A DNA stretch of 13,231 nucleotides from Clostridiales bacterium (GTDB lineage Bacteria; Bacillota; Clostridia; Lachnospirales; JAITVM01). Of this stretch, positions 1 through 7,255 are shown in pieces. Below the pieces are notes generated by a model that was not told the DNA's origin, did not search any database, and saw only the letters and a list, made by a program, of their open reading frames with translations. Positions within the stretch are counted from its first letter, which is position 1, and the number at the start of each line of letters is the position of its first letter. Both the position numbers and the translations under genes were made by a program. The stretch is taken from the NCBI GenBank assembly GCA_031285815.1, contig JAITVM010000180.1, positions 1 through 13,231 of the forward strand, written 5' to 3'.

Positions 1-225
1 AAAAGAAAAATCTAACACCTTCTCTGAATAAAGGGTTTGCTTTTCTTGTTCCGGCAAAAGCCCTTCTATCACACTATCAATATATTGGGACTTTAAGTAG
101 TCTGTATTCCCTTTTTCTACAAGCTTCCCGTTTATCCTAAATAAAGGTTTGCTCCCTGGGCATAAATGCAGGTCGCTTGCTTTTTTTGTATATGAATATT
201 CCAGTAATTTTTCTAGATATTCCAT
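1..225 (-). CDS. pilT: PilT-like type IV pilus retraction ATPase, N-terminal fragment (cut by window edge)
   Basis: Seventy-five codons read leftward from an ATG at 225 and remain open at the window edge. The translation begins MEYLEKLLEYSYTKKASDLH, continues LCPGSKPLFRINGKL, and ends LDFSF. This matches the N-terminal domain of PilT twitching ATPases: the ASDLHL motif, a G-x-x-P-x-x-R-x-x-G strand, then the DFSF strand. PilT is a hexameric cytoplasmic ATPase that powers retraction of type IV pili at the inner face of the membrane. The Walker motifs lie outside the window, so catalytic competence cannot be judged. A GGGGGA ribosome binding site sits just upstream of the ATG. PilB and GspE have a longer, different region before the equivalent of this domain, so PilT/PilU is the better family call. 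It is codirectional with the two secreted proteins upstream, about 100 bases away. Confidence 0.85.
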   Translation of the reverse strand, partial: MEYLEKLLEYSYTKKASDLHLCPGSKPLFRINGKLVEKGNTDYLKSQYIDSVIEGLLPEQEKQTLYSEKVLDFSF

Positions 226-274
226 ATTTTCCCCCGATAACGTAATTAGCCCTAGGCTTCTTATCATTTTATTT

Positions 275-296
275 TTTATCGACGTTTTTCGATAAA
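275..296. repeat. Short inverted repeat between the stalk-domain gene and pilT
   Basis: TTTATCGA (275-282) and TCGATAAA (289-296) form a perfect 8-base inverted repeat with a 6-base loop. On the minus strand it lies between the stop of the upstream gene (327) and the pilT start (225). It is followed there by an A-rich run rather than a T-run, so it is not a convincing terminator. An operator or RNA-processing hairpin ahead of pilT is possible. Confidence 0.4.
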
Positions 297-326
297 TTGT
301 TTATACTAACCGGCCCCCCGGCCATG

Positions 327-1196
327 CTATATTTTATAAATAAAGATATTGCCATTATTATACCTAACCTTGGTGTTAAGCAACAACACATCAAAAAAAC
401 TTACAGGCACATAGGCCCTGTCGCCGCTTATAAACGGGCCAGCCTCAAGCTCATAGCTATTTTCGCCGCAATAAAAAAACCTGTCACCTATAAAAATTTT
501 ATAATTATCCGGAATGGCAACCGAATACTCTTCAGGGTCCCAATGGACACTTATGCCTAAAGATTCGCAAACCTCCCTGACAGGCAGCATGGTATGCCCC
601 CCTTGATATAACACAGGGTTTTTGATTTTTTTGTCTTTTACAAAAACAGCCAAGCCCGGGTTTAAATATTCCATCACATAAATACTCTTCGGGGTTGCTT
701 GCACCTGTTCATTTTTTGTAAAAATATTATATTCAACAAACAGCTGTTTATTTTTTATGTCTGCAACTTTTTCATTTTTTAAATTAAAAATACTAGACAT
801 ATCATTTACATTTAATTTAAGCGTATTATCCGAACTCATCAAATCGCTGTTAAAGTAATCTAATTTATAATTTGTTCCACTATCAGCCGGGGCAATGATT
901 ATAGCTTCATATTGGCCTGGGTAAACCATTGGGTGGGCTTTCATACCGTCATACACTGCTATAATTTTATCGCCGGTATTAAACCCCCCCGCCCCCAGGG
1001 ATATAGTGTTGCTGTCTATAACCAAATAAGTGTTGACCTCTGGTGTTTTTTGAATTAAGTAAGCTTCATTATCATTTAAAACCGTTTTTTCAATAATATA
1101 CCCTTCTAATTTTAAGAACCTATTATCATTTTGCCCATTATCGCTGGCACAAAATATATTTGAAAAAACCAGGGCCAAGCATAAAAGTGTATTCAC
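327..1196 (-). CDS. Secreted protein with C-terminal copper-amine-oxidase-N-like (stalk) domain
   Basis: A 289-residue protein. The only in-frame start is a GTG at 1196, with a GGGAGG site 8 bases upstream; an in-frame stop lies shortly before it. A hydrophobic stretch (about residues 3-16, LLCLALVFSNIFC) looks like a signal peptide, though its N-terminal region lacks the usual basic residues. C16 has no proper lipobox before it (Phe at -1). Residues about 205-285 resemble the 'copper amine oxidase N-terminal domain' family (PF07833): a strand with MLPVREVCESLG, then V-x-W-D-P and a final YVPVSFF segment. In Firmicutes that domain is a cell-surface module and does not imply oxidase activity. 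The middle (about 60-195) resembles the neighbouring 478-residue protein, so the two are paralogues. Function is unknown; a role in the envelope is inferred from the signal and the adjacent pilus gene. Confidence 0.85.
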   Translation of the reverse strand: MNTLLCLALVFSNIFCASDNGQNDNRFLKLEGYIIEKTVLNDNEAYLIQKTPEVNTYLVIDSNTISLGAGGFNTGDKIIAVYDGMKAHPMVYPGQYEAIIIAPADSGTNYKLDYFNSDLMSSDNTLKLNVNDMSSIFNLKNEKVADIKNKQLFVEYNIFTKNEQVQATPKSIYVMEYLNPGLAVFVKDKKIKNPVLYQGGHTMLPVREVCESLGISVHWDPEEYSVAIPDNYKIFIGDRFFYCGENSYELEAGPFISGDRAYVPVSFFDVLLLNTKVRYNNGNIFIYKI

Positions 1197-1246
1197 AAAT
1201 TTTTCCTCCCAAAGCTTTAAATACTATGGCAAATAAATATAAGCAT

Positions 1247-1283
1247 AAAGGCGATTTTTAAAAAGAAATTAAAAATCGCCTTT
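1247..1283 (-). terminator. 15-bp hairpin after the 478-residue gene
   Basis: AAAGGCGATTTTTAA (1247-1261) pairs perfectly with 1269-1283 across a 7-base loop. It lies 24 bases downstream of the minus-strand stop at 1308 and before the next gene at 1196. The minus strand continues with a T-rich but interrupted tail (TTTATGCTTATATTT). It may therefore be a leaky terminator that lets some reading into the following paralogue, for which I see no clear promoter. Confidence 0.55.
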
Positions 1284-1307
1284 AGCTATCAAGGTTAAAG
1301 CAAATAA

Positions 1308-2744
1308 TTATTGATATATTTGTGCTATCTGGCCATCAAATGCTTTTGTCAAAAAATCAATTGGGACATAAATTTTGCCATAACGTTCAACAGGGTTAGC
1401 ATCAAGCATATATGTTTCCCCTCCAACCGTTACTGAAGGGTGCCCCACTAAAAAATGAAATAAGTTATTTATACCAACAGTGTTTGTTTGCCGGTCATAA
1501 TACATATTTAAATTCATTGGCTTTATTGCATCTTCAAGTGGGACCATAGTAACACCATTTTCTGTTTCATAAGAGTCGCTGCCCACTTGGTAGCTGCCAG
1601 ATGCCGAACGGGTTTTTGATTTAGAGCGTGCCCCGCCCGTGGCCGTGCCTAATTTATTATACACAACTATTTTTCTTGCATCCGCTATTTTTGAATTGCT
1701 TTCTGAATCATAAAAAACCAAGAGCTCTTTGCCATTAATATCGCCACTAAAAGCGTTGCCATTTGAAGATATTACAGAAGGGCTATTATTTAAATTAAGG
1801 GAAAGCCCCCTATCCCCACTAATAAGCTCATCGTCAAATTTTGACAAGGCTATATTGGAGCCCTTTACGTCTTTAGTAATTGCTTTAGCTTTAAAACGGT
1901 AATTATTACTATCATTAGTTGAGGAATCATAAACAACTACCATATCCTCGCCATAACCCAATTTTTCAGTGCCTGTTGACATAGTATCGTTATCCATTAA
2001 AAATTTTACTGTCTGCCCAACTAAATTTGTTAACGAAAGATATTTTTTATTATAACTGCCTGAATTGCTTGAGGTTTTCGCTTTGCCGCGGAATGTCCGG
2101 TATTTTGTGTTATTTTTAGCCCTAGTTTCTGAACGTGTGCCCGCCCCAGTTTTTTTTGATTCCCCCGACATTGCAATCGAACCCGGGCTACTTGCGCCAC
2201 TGGTTATTTCTTCACTATCGCCAGAATCTTCACCATTATTGTGGGTAGTCCAGTAATTATAAGTACCATATTGTAAACCATCCGTAGTTTCTGTTATGCC
2301 AAGCTGCCTGGCTTCGGCCCCAGTTAACCCAGATACAGGGTCATATTCATAAATTTGCTCACTAACCTCTGTTTGCCCTAAATCTGTACTTGTATCAGAA
2401 GTGCTGGCAGCATCAGCATTATCTTCCGGGCTAACGGACCTAAAGCGCCGGTTATAAATATTTTCATACATCCCTTCTGTAGTTGCCCCGCTAACATTAT
2501 CTTCTATCGTAGCTCCACCATTTTCTATTGTTGTATCCGAATTATCTTCTATTGTAGTGTTAACGCCGTTATTTTCTATTGTATTTGTGCCTGAATTGTC
2601 TTCTATTGTGTCCTCATCTACATTATTTTCTATAGCGCTGCCGCCAGTACCGCCTAATGAATTTTTGTCTTCCACCATACTGCCATAAACCGCCGAATTT
2701 GATATAAAAGCCAAGCTAATAGCTAAAAAAATCAATTTTTTCAT
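1308..2744 (-). CDS. Secreted repeat-containing protein with C-terminal copper-amine-oxidase-N-like (stalk) domain
   Basis: A 478-residue protein with an ATG at 2744 and an AGGAG site 7 bases upstream. A clear Sec signal peptide opens it (MKKLIFLAISLAFISNSAVYG). Residues 38-83 hold six alternating acidic units, TIENN and TIEDN, spaced 7-9 residues apart. A low-complexity Asp/Glu/Ser/Thr region follows to about 190, then a basic Ser/Thr/Lys/Arg segment (about 192-230). Residues about 235-370 resemble the middle of the 289-residue neighbour: a GEDMVVVYD-type strand and an LISGDRGLSLNLNN segment. Residues about 395-475 form the stalk domain (VTMVPLEDAIKPMNLNMYYD, then KIYVPIDFLTKAF). No LPXTG, SLH or cell-wall-binding repeat is visible, so anchoring is unclear. 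Low-complexity composition and the signal suggest an extracellular or wall-spanning protein. The ligand is unknown. Confidence 0.85.
   Translation of the reverse strand: MKKLIFLAISLAFISNSAVYGSMVEDKNSLGGTGGSAIENNVDEDTIEDNSGTNTIENNGVNTTIEDNSDTTIENGGATIEDNVSGATTEGMYENIYNRRFRSVSPEDNADAASTSDTSTDLGQTEVSEQIYEYDPVSGLTGAEARQLGITETTDGLQYGTYNYWTTHNNGEDSGDSEEITSGASSPGSIAMSGESKKTGAGTRSETRAKNNTKYRTFRGKAKTSSNSGSYNKKYLSLTNLVGQTVKFLMDNDTMSTGTEKLGYGEDMVVVYDSSTNDSNNYRFKAKAITKDVKGSNIALSKFDDELISGDRGLSLNLNNSPSVISSNGNAFSGDINGKELLVFYDSESNSKIADARKIVVYNKLGTATGGARSKSKTRSASGSYQVGSDSYETENGVTMVPLEDAIKPMNLNMYYDRQTNTVGINNLFHFLVGHPSVTVGGETYMLDANPVERYGKIYVPIDFLTKAFDGQIAQIYQ
2496..2633 (-). repeat. Coding tandem repeat, alternating TIENN / TIEDN units
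   Basis: Six degenerate units of roughly 21-27 bases encode IENN, TIEDN, TIENN, TIEDN, TIENG and TIEDN, with their isoleucines at residues 38, 47, 56, 65, 73 and 80. On the plus strand the core reads as recurring TTTTCTATTGT and TCTTCTATTGT. The strict alternation of N and D versions suggests duplication of a two-unit block. Confidence 0.75.
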
Positions 2745-2996
2745 GCATACTCTCCTTTAAAATAAAATTTTCAAACCTACATTTTAAAAACTTCAGCATT
2801 TGTATACGCGGGTATTGCTTTTAAAACCGCTATAGTTATATTATTTACAATTATTGATGTAATATTCTGTAGATTTAAGTAATTAAATAGAGCTAAGCCA
2901 AAGAAGCCGCATATATATAATTTCTGTACAAATTATCTATACCCAGGAATGTTTTTCTAAATTTAATTATAATACATGTGCTTCATAAAAATATAG

Positions 2997-3024
2997 TATA
3001 GGCACAGTCATCTTAAGCCGATAT
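2997..3024 (+). promoter_or_regulatory. Possible sigma-D (sigma-28) type promoter for the diguanylate cyclase
   Basis: GCCGATAT at 3017-3024 is identical to the Bacillus sigma-D -10 consensus. The -35 is weaker: TATA at 2997-3000 with a 16-base spacer, against TAAA with 15. Sigma-D controls motility genes, which would suit a c-di-GMP enzyme. The same bases form part of an inverted repeat (3019-3028 with 3038-3047), so the match may be coincidental. Confidence 0.3.
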
Positions 3025-3198
3025 TAATCATGGAAATATTAATATCGCAAACCTAGCTTGCTTTGGTGTTTTGCACGCTGAAAATGTAGGTACGCCCGCA
3101 GTTGGTTAGTAGCCTATAAAATTTCAGCCCTTTTGGGTGTGATTAAAAATATTTCCCACAGTTTAACAAAACATTTATGACAACCGGGAGAATAGCTT
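3019..3198 (+). other. Structured leader or operator region before the diguanylate cyclase
   Basis: The gap 2745-3198 holds no gene. Its right part carries a 10-base perfect inverted repeat (CGATATTAAT 3019-3028, ATTAATATCG 3038-3047). After it comes a long imperfect stem: GCTGAAA (3077-3083) with TTTCAGC (3122-3128), and inside it TAGG (3087-3090) with CCTA (3113-3116). A small hairpin CCC-TTTT-GGG (3128-3137) follows. The ribosome binding site GGGAG (3186-3190) is 8 bases before the ATG. The folding could mark a cis-regulatory RNA. I could not match it to the c-di-GMP-I, c-di-GMP-II or other riboswitch consensus I know. Confidence 0.4.
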
Positions 3199-4383
3199 AT
3201 GCGAATTATTTCCTCTATATTTCCAAAACCACAAGTACCCGAAGAACTTAGGGAATATTGCGCAAATGAGGCAAGCAGGTCCAACCGCTCAAAATTTAAA
3301 AACCTGGCACCCATTATTATTGTTGCTGTAGCGCTTATCCTTGCTGTTTATTTATATAGTGCTGTAAGGGAAGGCCTGGACCAGTCATTATTAATATATA
3401 TTTTAACCGACGCCATTTATTTGGTTATTTTAGTTATTACCTTTTTGCTTAGCAGGTCCAAAAGGTATGCATATGAAAAACGGTTCAATATTGTTTTACA
3501 GTCCGCCTTTTTAGTTACATTAATTTGGACGATAATATTGAGTATGTTGGACAGCAATATGACGTGTTATATCATGGCTGCCCTTTTATTCCCCATAGCA
3601 TTTGTAATCAAATTTAATGTATACTTAATTTTGCTGCTATCCGCCCTAGCCCCGCTGCTTATTATGATGCCCTTCACAAAAATGGAAGGCTTTACCCTTT
3701 TATTAAATTATATCAATACCCTTTTTGGGAGTTTTCTGTCAATCTATATGTGTAACGCGGTGTACACTTCATCTATGGAAAGTATTTCTAATAAGAAATT
3801 AATAGAAATAAAAAATGCTGAATTGAGCAATTTAGTTGTTAAATTAATGGACTTATCTGAAACAGACGCTTTGACAGCACTTTTAAACCGCCGCAAATTT
3901 AATGAGATAATAGAGTCGGAATGGAAAAGGGCTTTGAGGAGCGCTTCGGGCTTAGTGTTTATTTTATTTGACATAGACTACTTTAAAAATTATAACGACA
4001 CATATGGCCACTTAAAAGGCGATGAATGTTTAGTCCAAATTAGTAAAACTATAAAGGAGGCATTCAGGAGGTCAGATGAATATGTTGCAAGGTATGGCGG
4101 CGAAGAGTTTGCTATCATAATGTCAAATTCCAGTAAAGAAGAAGGGCAGCTGGCTTGTAAAAGGCTACTTAATTCCATTTCTGAACTTAAAATACCCCAT
4201 AGGCAGTCAAAGGTATCGGATATTGTAACCCTTAGCGCCGGAATGGTAATGGTAACCCCCGCAATTGGGGACAGCCTTGAAGATTATATCAATAAAGCAG
4301 ACATGGCCTTATACGAAGCTAAAAAAGCCGGGCGCAACCGCTATGTTGTATGGGGCAGTAAAACAAGTATAAAAAACTTATAA
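3199..4383 (+). CDS. Membrane-bound diguanylate cyclase (GGDEF domain)
   Basis: A 394-residue protein. The N-terminal half has about six hydrophobic segments (about residues 36-55, 64-85, 98-117, 121-136, 140-158 and 164-186). A short linker leads into a GGDEF domain at about 221-385. This domain makes cyclic di-GMP from two GTP at the cytoplasmic face. Family landmarks are D223-A-L-T-A-L-L-N-R-R, FDIDYFKNYNDTYGH (metal-binding Asp, substrate Asn/Asp), the active-site loop GGEEF at 300-304, and ADMALYEAKKAGRNR near the end. The inhibitory I-site is off-register: RRSD ends six residues before GGEEF instead of five, and a gapless alignment puts RSDE there. No EAL or HD-GYP domain is present. 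The membrane region has no sensor domain I can name. The gene stands alone, ends at a strong terminator, and is divergent from the surface-protein genes. Confidence 0.95.
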   Translation: MRIISSIFPKPQVPEELREYCANEASRSNRSKFKNLAPIIIVAVALILAVYLYSAVREGLDQSLLIYILTDAIYLVILVITFLLSRSKRYAYEKRFNIVLQSAFLVTLIWTIILSMLDSNMTCYIMAALLFPIAFVIKFNVYLILLLSALAPLLIMMPFTKMEGFTLLLNYINTLFGSFLSIYMCNAVYTSSMESISNKKLIEIKNAELSNLVVKLMDLSETDALTALLNRRKFNEIIESEWKRALRSASGLVFILFDIDYFKNYNDTYGHLKGDECLVQISKTIKEAFRRSDEYVARYGGEEFAIIMSNSSKEEGQLACKRLLNSISELKIPHRQSKVSDIVTLSAGMVMVTPAIGDSLEDYINKADMALYEAKKAGRNRYVVWGSKTSIKNL

Positions 4384-4440
4384 ATGGAAGCAAACTAACT
4401 TGGCTATTTTTTGCCCCTGTTTGCTTCCATTATTTTTTTT
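4383..4440. terminator. Bidirectional terminator between convergent genes
   Basis: AATGGAAGCAAAC (4383-4395) pairs perfectly over 13 bases with 4419-4431. Plus-strand reading meets a run of eight T (4433-4440) within an AT-only tail. Minus-strand reading also meets a T-rich tail left of 4383 (ATAAGTTTTTTATAC). The minus-strand gene's stop codon (4404-4406) lies in the loop, and its last dozen codons are the right arm and T-run. Confidence 0.85.
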
Positions 4441-4691
4441 ATTATTTCAAATTTGCTTATTATAAAAACATAGCTATCTTTTTTATGGGGGGTTATGCAT
4501 TGGCTGCAATCCTTCACCATATTTTTAGTGTATGAAAAGCCGCCGCCACATTTTTCATCCAGCATATATAGTGGGCAAAAACAAAATAAGCAGTTAAATT
4601 CTTCCGGCCATTTTGTATCATGGCAAGGAAAATACTCACATGCCTTGTTTTGAAAAAAAGAATACGCATTAAATTTTTCATCCACTTCCAT
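4404..4691 (-). CDS. Small cysteine-rich putative metal-binding protein (cysteine-rich small domain family)
   Basis: A 95-residue protein with eight cysteines: C18, C23, C34, C37, C39, C48, C62 and C65, plus H24 and H69. The pattern FFQNKACEYFPCH, then EEFNCLFCFCPLY, CGG and DCSQC is that of the conserved 'cysteine-rich small domain' (PF04071), a presumed zinc or iron-sulphur binding module of unknown function in Clostridia and archaea. I chose the ATG at 4691, with AGGGG 8 bases upstream. A TTG at 4715 would add eight residues but has no better ribosome binding site. The C-terminal tail KKIMEANRGKK is encoded by the transcription terminator shared with the convergent gene, so it is probably not a conserved part of the domain. 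The genomic setting gives no hint of a partner. Confidence 0.85.
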   Translation of the reverse strand: MEVDEKFNAYSFFQNKACEYFPCHDTKWPEEFNCLFCFCPLYMLDEKCGGGFSYTKNMVKDCSQCITPHKKDSYVFIISKFEIIKKIMEANRGKK

Positions 4692-4746
4692 ACCACCATC
4701 CCCTACTAAAAACAATTTTAATTATATAATAAACCGGCTTATCCAC

Positions 4747-4776
4747 AAAAAAAACTGCACAAATTTAATTGTGCAG
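4747..4776 (-). terminator. Rho-independent terminator of the mmsA-mmsB-chvE operon
   Basis: On the minus strand CTGCACAA, a six-base loop and TTGTGCAG (4769-4776 with 4755-4762) are followed directly by eight T (4747-4754). It starts 14 bases after the chvE stop, a textbook intrinsic terminator closing the operon. Confidence 0.9.
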
Positions 4777-4789
4777 CCTTTCATCGTAA

Positions 4790-5926
4790 CTATTGTAATT
4801 GGTCCTCTGTATAATAAGTCGAATCAATTAATATTTCTTTGTAGTTATTTACGTCAACAGAAACAGGGTCGCATAAAAATGAAGGTACTACTTTTACGCC
4901 ATTGTCATAAGTTTCAGTGTCATTAACTTCTGCTTCGCCGCCGTTCAATATAGCTTCTACCATTTGGACTGTTTTTTCTGCAAGGGTCCTTGTGTCTTTA
5001 AACACAGTCATAGTCTGTTCGCCAGCAATAATAGATTTGACAGAAGGTATTTCAGCGTCTTGGCCAGTTACAATTGGCAAAGGCTTATCTGCAGAGCCAT
5101 AACCTACTGATTTTAAAGATGATAAAACACCAATGCTAATGCCATCATATGGCGATAAAACTGCATGGACATCGTCAGATGTATAGTGTGCGCTTAATAT
5201 ATTATCCATACGTTGTTGTGCGGTAGCACCATCCCACCTTAAAGTAGAGACTGTATCCATACCTGTCTGCCCGCTTTTAATTACTATTTTGCCCGAATCA
5301 ATATAAGGCTGTAAAATACTCATCGCGCCATCATAGAAGAAATAAGCGTTATTATCATCTGGTGAGCCACCAAATAATTCTACGTTAAATGGGCCCTCTG
5401 CATTTTTAAGGTCGAGTGACTCTTCTATGTATGTGCCTTGTAAAACGCCTACTTGGAAGTTGTCAAATGTTGAATAATAAGTAACATGCTCACTGTTCCT
5501 AATCAAACGGTCATATGCAATTACTTTAACATTATTGTCGTTTGCTTGGGATAAAACATCTGTAAGGGCTTCGCCGTCAATTGAAGCTATAACAAGTACG
5601 TTCGCGCCTTTTGTAATCATATTTTGCAACTGGGAAACTTGGGCTTCTACATTATCTTCAGCATATTGTAAATCAACAGTATAACCTTTAGCCTCAAGTT
5701 GCGCTTTCATGTTGTCGCCGTCTTGGATCCATCTTTGAGATGATTGGGTAGGCATCGCAACGCCAATTATTTGCCCACCGGCTGGGGCCTCTTCACTAGC
5801 TTCACTAGTTTCAACAGCCGCGCTTGTGCTTGGTTCAGGGTCTGCTGTGCTTTCTGCCGTGCTTCCGCATGCTGCAAGGGATAACGACATCACTGAAGCC
5901 AGTGCCAATGCTATAAATTTTTTCAT
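4790..5926 (-). CDS. chvE: Multiple-monosaccharide ABC transporter substrate-binding lipoprotein, ChvE type
   Basis: A 378-residue lipoprotein starting at an ATG with AGGAGG upstream. The signal MKKFIALALASVMSLSLAAC ends in a lipobox (LAAC, C20), so it should be tethered outside the membrane by a diacylglyceryl cysteine. An acidic Ser/Thr/Glu linker runs to about residue 50. The mature part is a two-lobed periplasmic-binding-protein type 1 fold, opening with IIGVAMPTQSSQRWIQDGDN and MKAQLEAKGY. Characteristic ChvE/XylF-like segments include NVLVIASIDGEALTDVL, VIAYDRLI and IVTGQDAEIPSVKSIIAGEQ. The family binds aldoses such as arabinose, galactose, xylose and glucose; which one cannot be read here. 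It is the last gene of its operon, 162 bases after mmsB, with a hairpin in the gap that may let its mRNA level differ from the membrane parts. Ends at a strong terminator. Confidence 0.93.
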   Translation of the reverse strand: MKKFIALALASVMSLSLAACGSTAESTADPEPSTSAAVETSEASEEAPAGGQIIGVAMPTQSSQRWIQDGDNMKAQLEAKGYTVDLQYAEDNVEAQVSQLQNMITKGANVLVIASIDGEALTDVLSQANDNNVKVIAYDRLIRNSEHVTYYSTFDNFQVGVLQGTYIEESLDLKNAEGPFNVELFGGSPDDNNAYFFYDGAMSILQPYIDSGKIVIKSGQTGMDTVSTLRWDGATAQQRMDNILSAHYTSDDVHAVLSPYDGISIGVLSSLKSVGYGSADKPLPIVTGQDAEIPSVKSIIAGEQTMTVFKDTRTLAEKTVQMVEAILNGGEAEVNDTETYDNGVKVVPSFLCDPVSVDVNNYKEILIDSTYYTEDQLQ

Positions 5927-6010
5927 ACTTAAAGCCTCCTATTAAAATTCACATTTTTTGATACGTTTAGATTTTTCAATTAATATTTTTTGGCTTTTTA
6001 TCTAAAGGAT

Positions 6011-6052
6011 AAATGCCATGCTGCAGCAACATTTTATAAGCAAATGGCATTT
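6011..6052 (-). promoter_or_regulatory. Intercistronic hairpin between mmsB and chvE
   Basis: AAATGCCAT (6011-6019) and ATGGCATTT (6044-6052) form a perfect 9-base stem in the 162-base gap between mmsB and chvE. No T-run follows on the minus strand. It is more likely a processing, stabilising or attenuating structure than a full terminator. Such elements often help produce more binding protein than permease. I saw no convincing separate promoter for chvE in the gap. Confidence 0.5.
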
Positions 6053-6088
6053 TCCAATAAACCTAATTTTTTTAAATGCATGTAAAAA

Positions 6089-7252
6089 TTATTTTGGCGA
6101 AGATTTTGACCGCGAGTAAATATCAAATGTAACTGCTGTTAAAAGCACAAAACCTTTTATTACCTGCTGCCAGTCAACGCTAACGCCCATAATAGACATA
6201 CCGTTATTAAGTACACCCATAACAAGGCCGCCGACAATAGCGCCGACTATCGTACCTATACCGCCAGAAGCAGACGCGCCGCCAATATAGCAGGCCGCTA
6301 TCGCGTCAAGCTCATAACCGTTTCCAGCCTTAGGTGTAGCCGCATTAAGCCTCCCTGCCACAACAAGCCCAGCAAAAGCTGACAACAAACCCATATTTGT
6401 ATATACCCAAAACATAACCTGTTGGGTTTTTATACCCGACAGCTTAGCAGCCTTCTCGTTCCCGCCGAGCGCATATACATGCCTCCCTGCAATTGTCTGC
6501 CCTGCTACAAAAGAATAAATAATAATAAGCAAAGCCATGATTATCAAGATTATTGGCAAACCATTATATTGTGCAAGCCTATATGTAATGACATTAATCG
6601 CTGCCACAATAACTGCTATTTTTATAGCCATATAATGTATAGGCGAAACCTCAAAATTATATTTAATTTTATTATTGCGTGTAACTACTTCAAAAAATAT
6701 GAATAAAATAGAAACCAGGGCCCCACCTAAAATAGATAATGTATTTAGCCCGCCAACTTTCAAGCCTTTCATCAAAAAGCCCGATGCTATAAATTGAAAT
6801 GATTCATCAAAAGGCGCAATTGTCTGCCCTTTAAGGATTACCATTGTCAACCCGCGAAAAATAAGCATACCGCCTAATGTAACTATAAACGCCGGGATCT
6901 TAACATAAGCAATAAAAAAACCTTGAAAAGCCCCAACAAGTGCACCAATCAGTAAAGAAAGCACAACAGCCATCCAAACCGGCATATTCCAATTAACCAT
7001 AAATACCGCTGAAACTGCCCCAACAAAAGCTACCACAGAGCCAATTGAAAGGTCTACGTTCCCAGTTATTATACAAAACAGCATCCCTACAGCTAGTATG
7101 AGTACATAGGCGTTCTGCATAATAATATTTGATACATTCATCGGTTTAAACAGGATGCCCCCTGTTGTAATACCGAACATTATAATTATAAAAACTAGCG
7201 CGATAATCATCCCATACTGGCGTAAATTTATAGAAAAACCCTTACTTTTCAT
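6089..7252 (-). CDS. mmsB: Multiple-monosaccharide ABC transporter permease
   Basis: A 387-residue integral membrane protein, the usual length for the MmsB/GguB branch of the BPD_transp_2 family (PF02653). About ten hydrophobic segments are visible. Family landmarks are GNVDLSIGS at 64-72, IPAFIVTLGGMLIFRGLT at about 119-136, and the cytoplasmic coupling loop YALGGNEKAAKLSGI at 260-274, which contacts the ATPase. GG-rich helices (YIGGASASGGIGTIVGAIVG) follow near the C-terminus. It forms the sugar channel together with MmsA and receives sugar from ChvE. The ATG lies only 3 bases after the mmsA stop. Its GGGAGG ribosome binding site is inside the end of mmsA, 11 bases upstream, so the two are probably translationally coupled. 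Confidence 0.95.
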   Translation of the reverse strand: MKSKGFSINLRQYGMIIALVFIIIMFGITTGGILFKPMNVSNIIMQNAYVLILAVGMLFCIITGNVDLSIGSVVAFVGAVSAVFMVNWNMPVWMAVVLSLLIGALVGAFQGFFIAYVKIPAFIVTLGGMLIFRGLTMVILKGQTIAPFDESFQFIASGFLMKGLKVGGLNTLSILGGALVSILFIFFEVVTRNNKIKYNFEVSPIHYMAIKIAVIVAAINVITYRLAQYNGLPIILIIMALLIIIYSFVAGQTIAGRHVYALGGNEKAAKLSGIKTQQVMFWVYTNMGLLSAFAGLVVAGRLNAATPKAGNGYELDAIAACYIGGASASGGIGTIVGAIVGGLVMGVLNNGMSIMGVSVDWQQVIKGFVLLTAVTFDIYSRSKSSPK

Positions 7253-7255
7253 ATT

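Noticed and set aside
297..560. Plus-strand frame of 87 codons over the stalk-domain gene
   Set aside because: It lies opposite a well-supported secreted protein with a signal peptide and domain match, and has no ribosome binding site or recognisable sequence.
3019..3137. c-di-GMP-I or c-di-GMP-II riboswitch upstream of the diguanylate cyclase
   Set aside because: The class I landmarks (GGCAAACC, GAAA tetraloop, GACGCAAAGCC) are missing in order. A TTAGTA segment recalls class II, but the conserved upstream and 3' pairing parts are absent.
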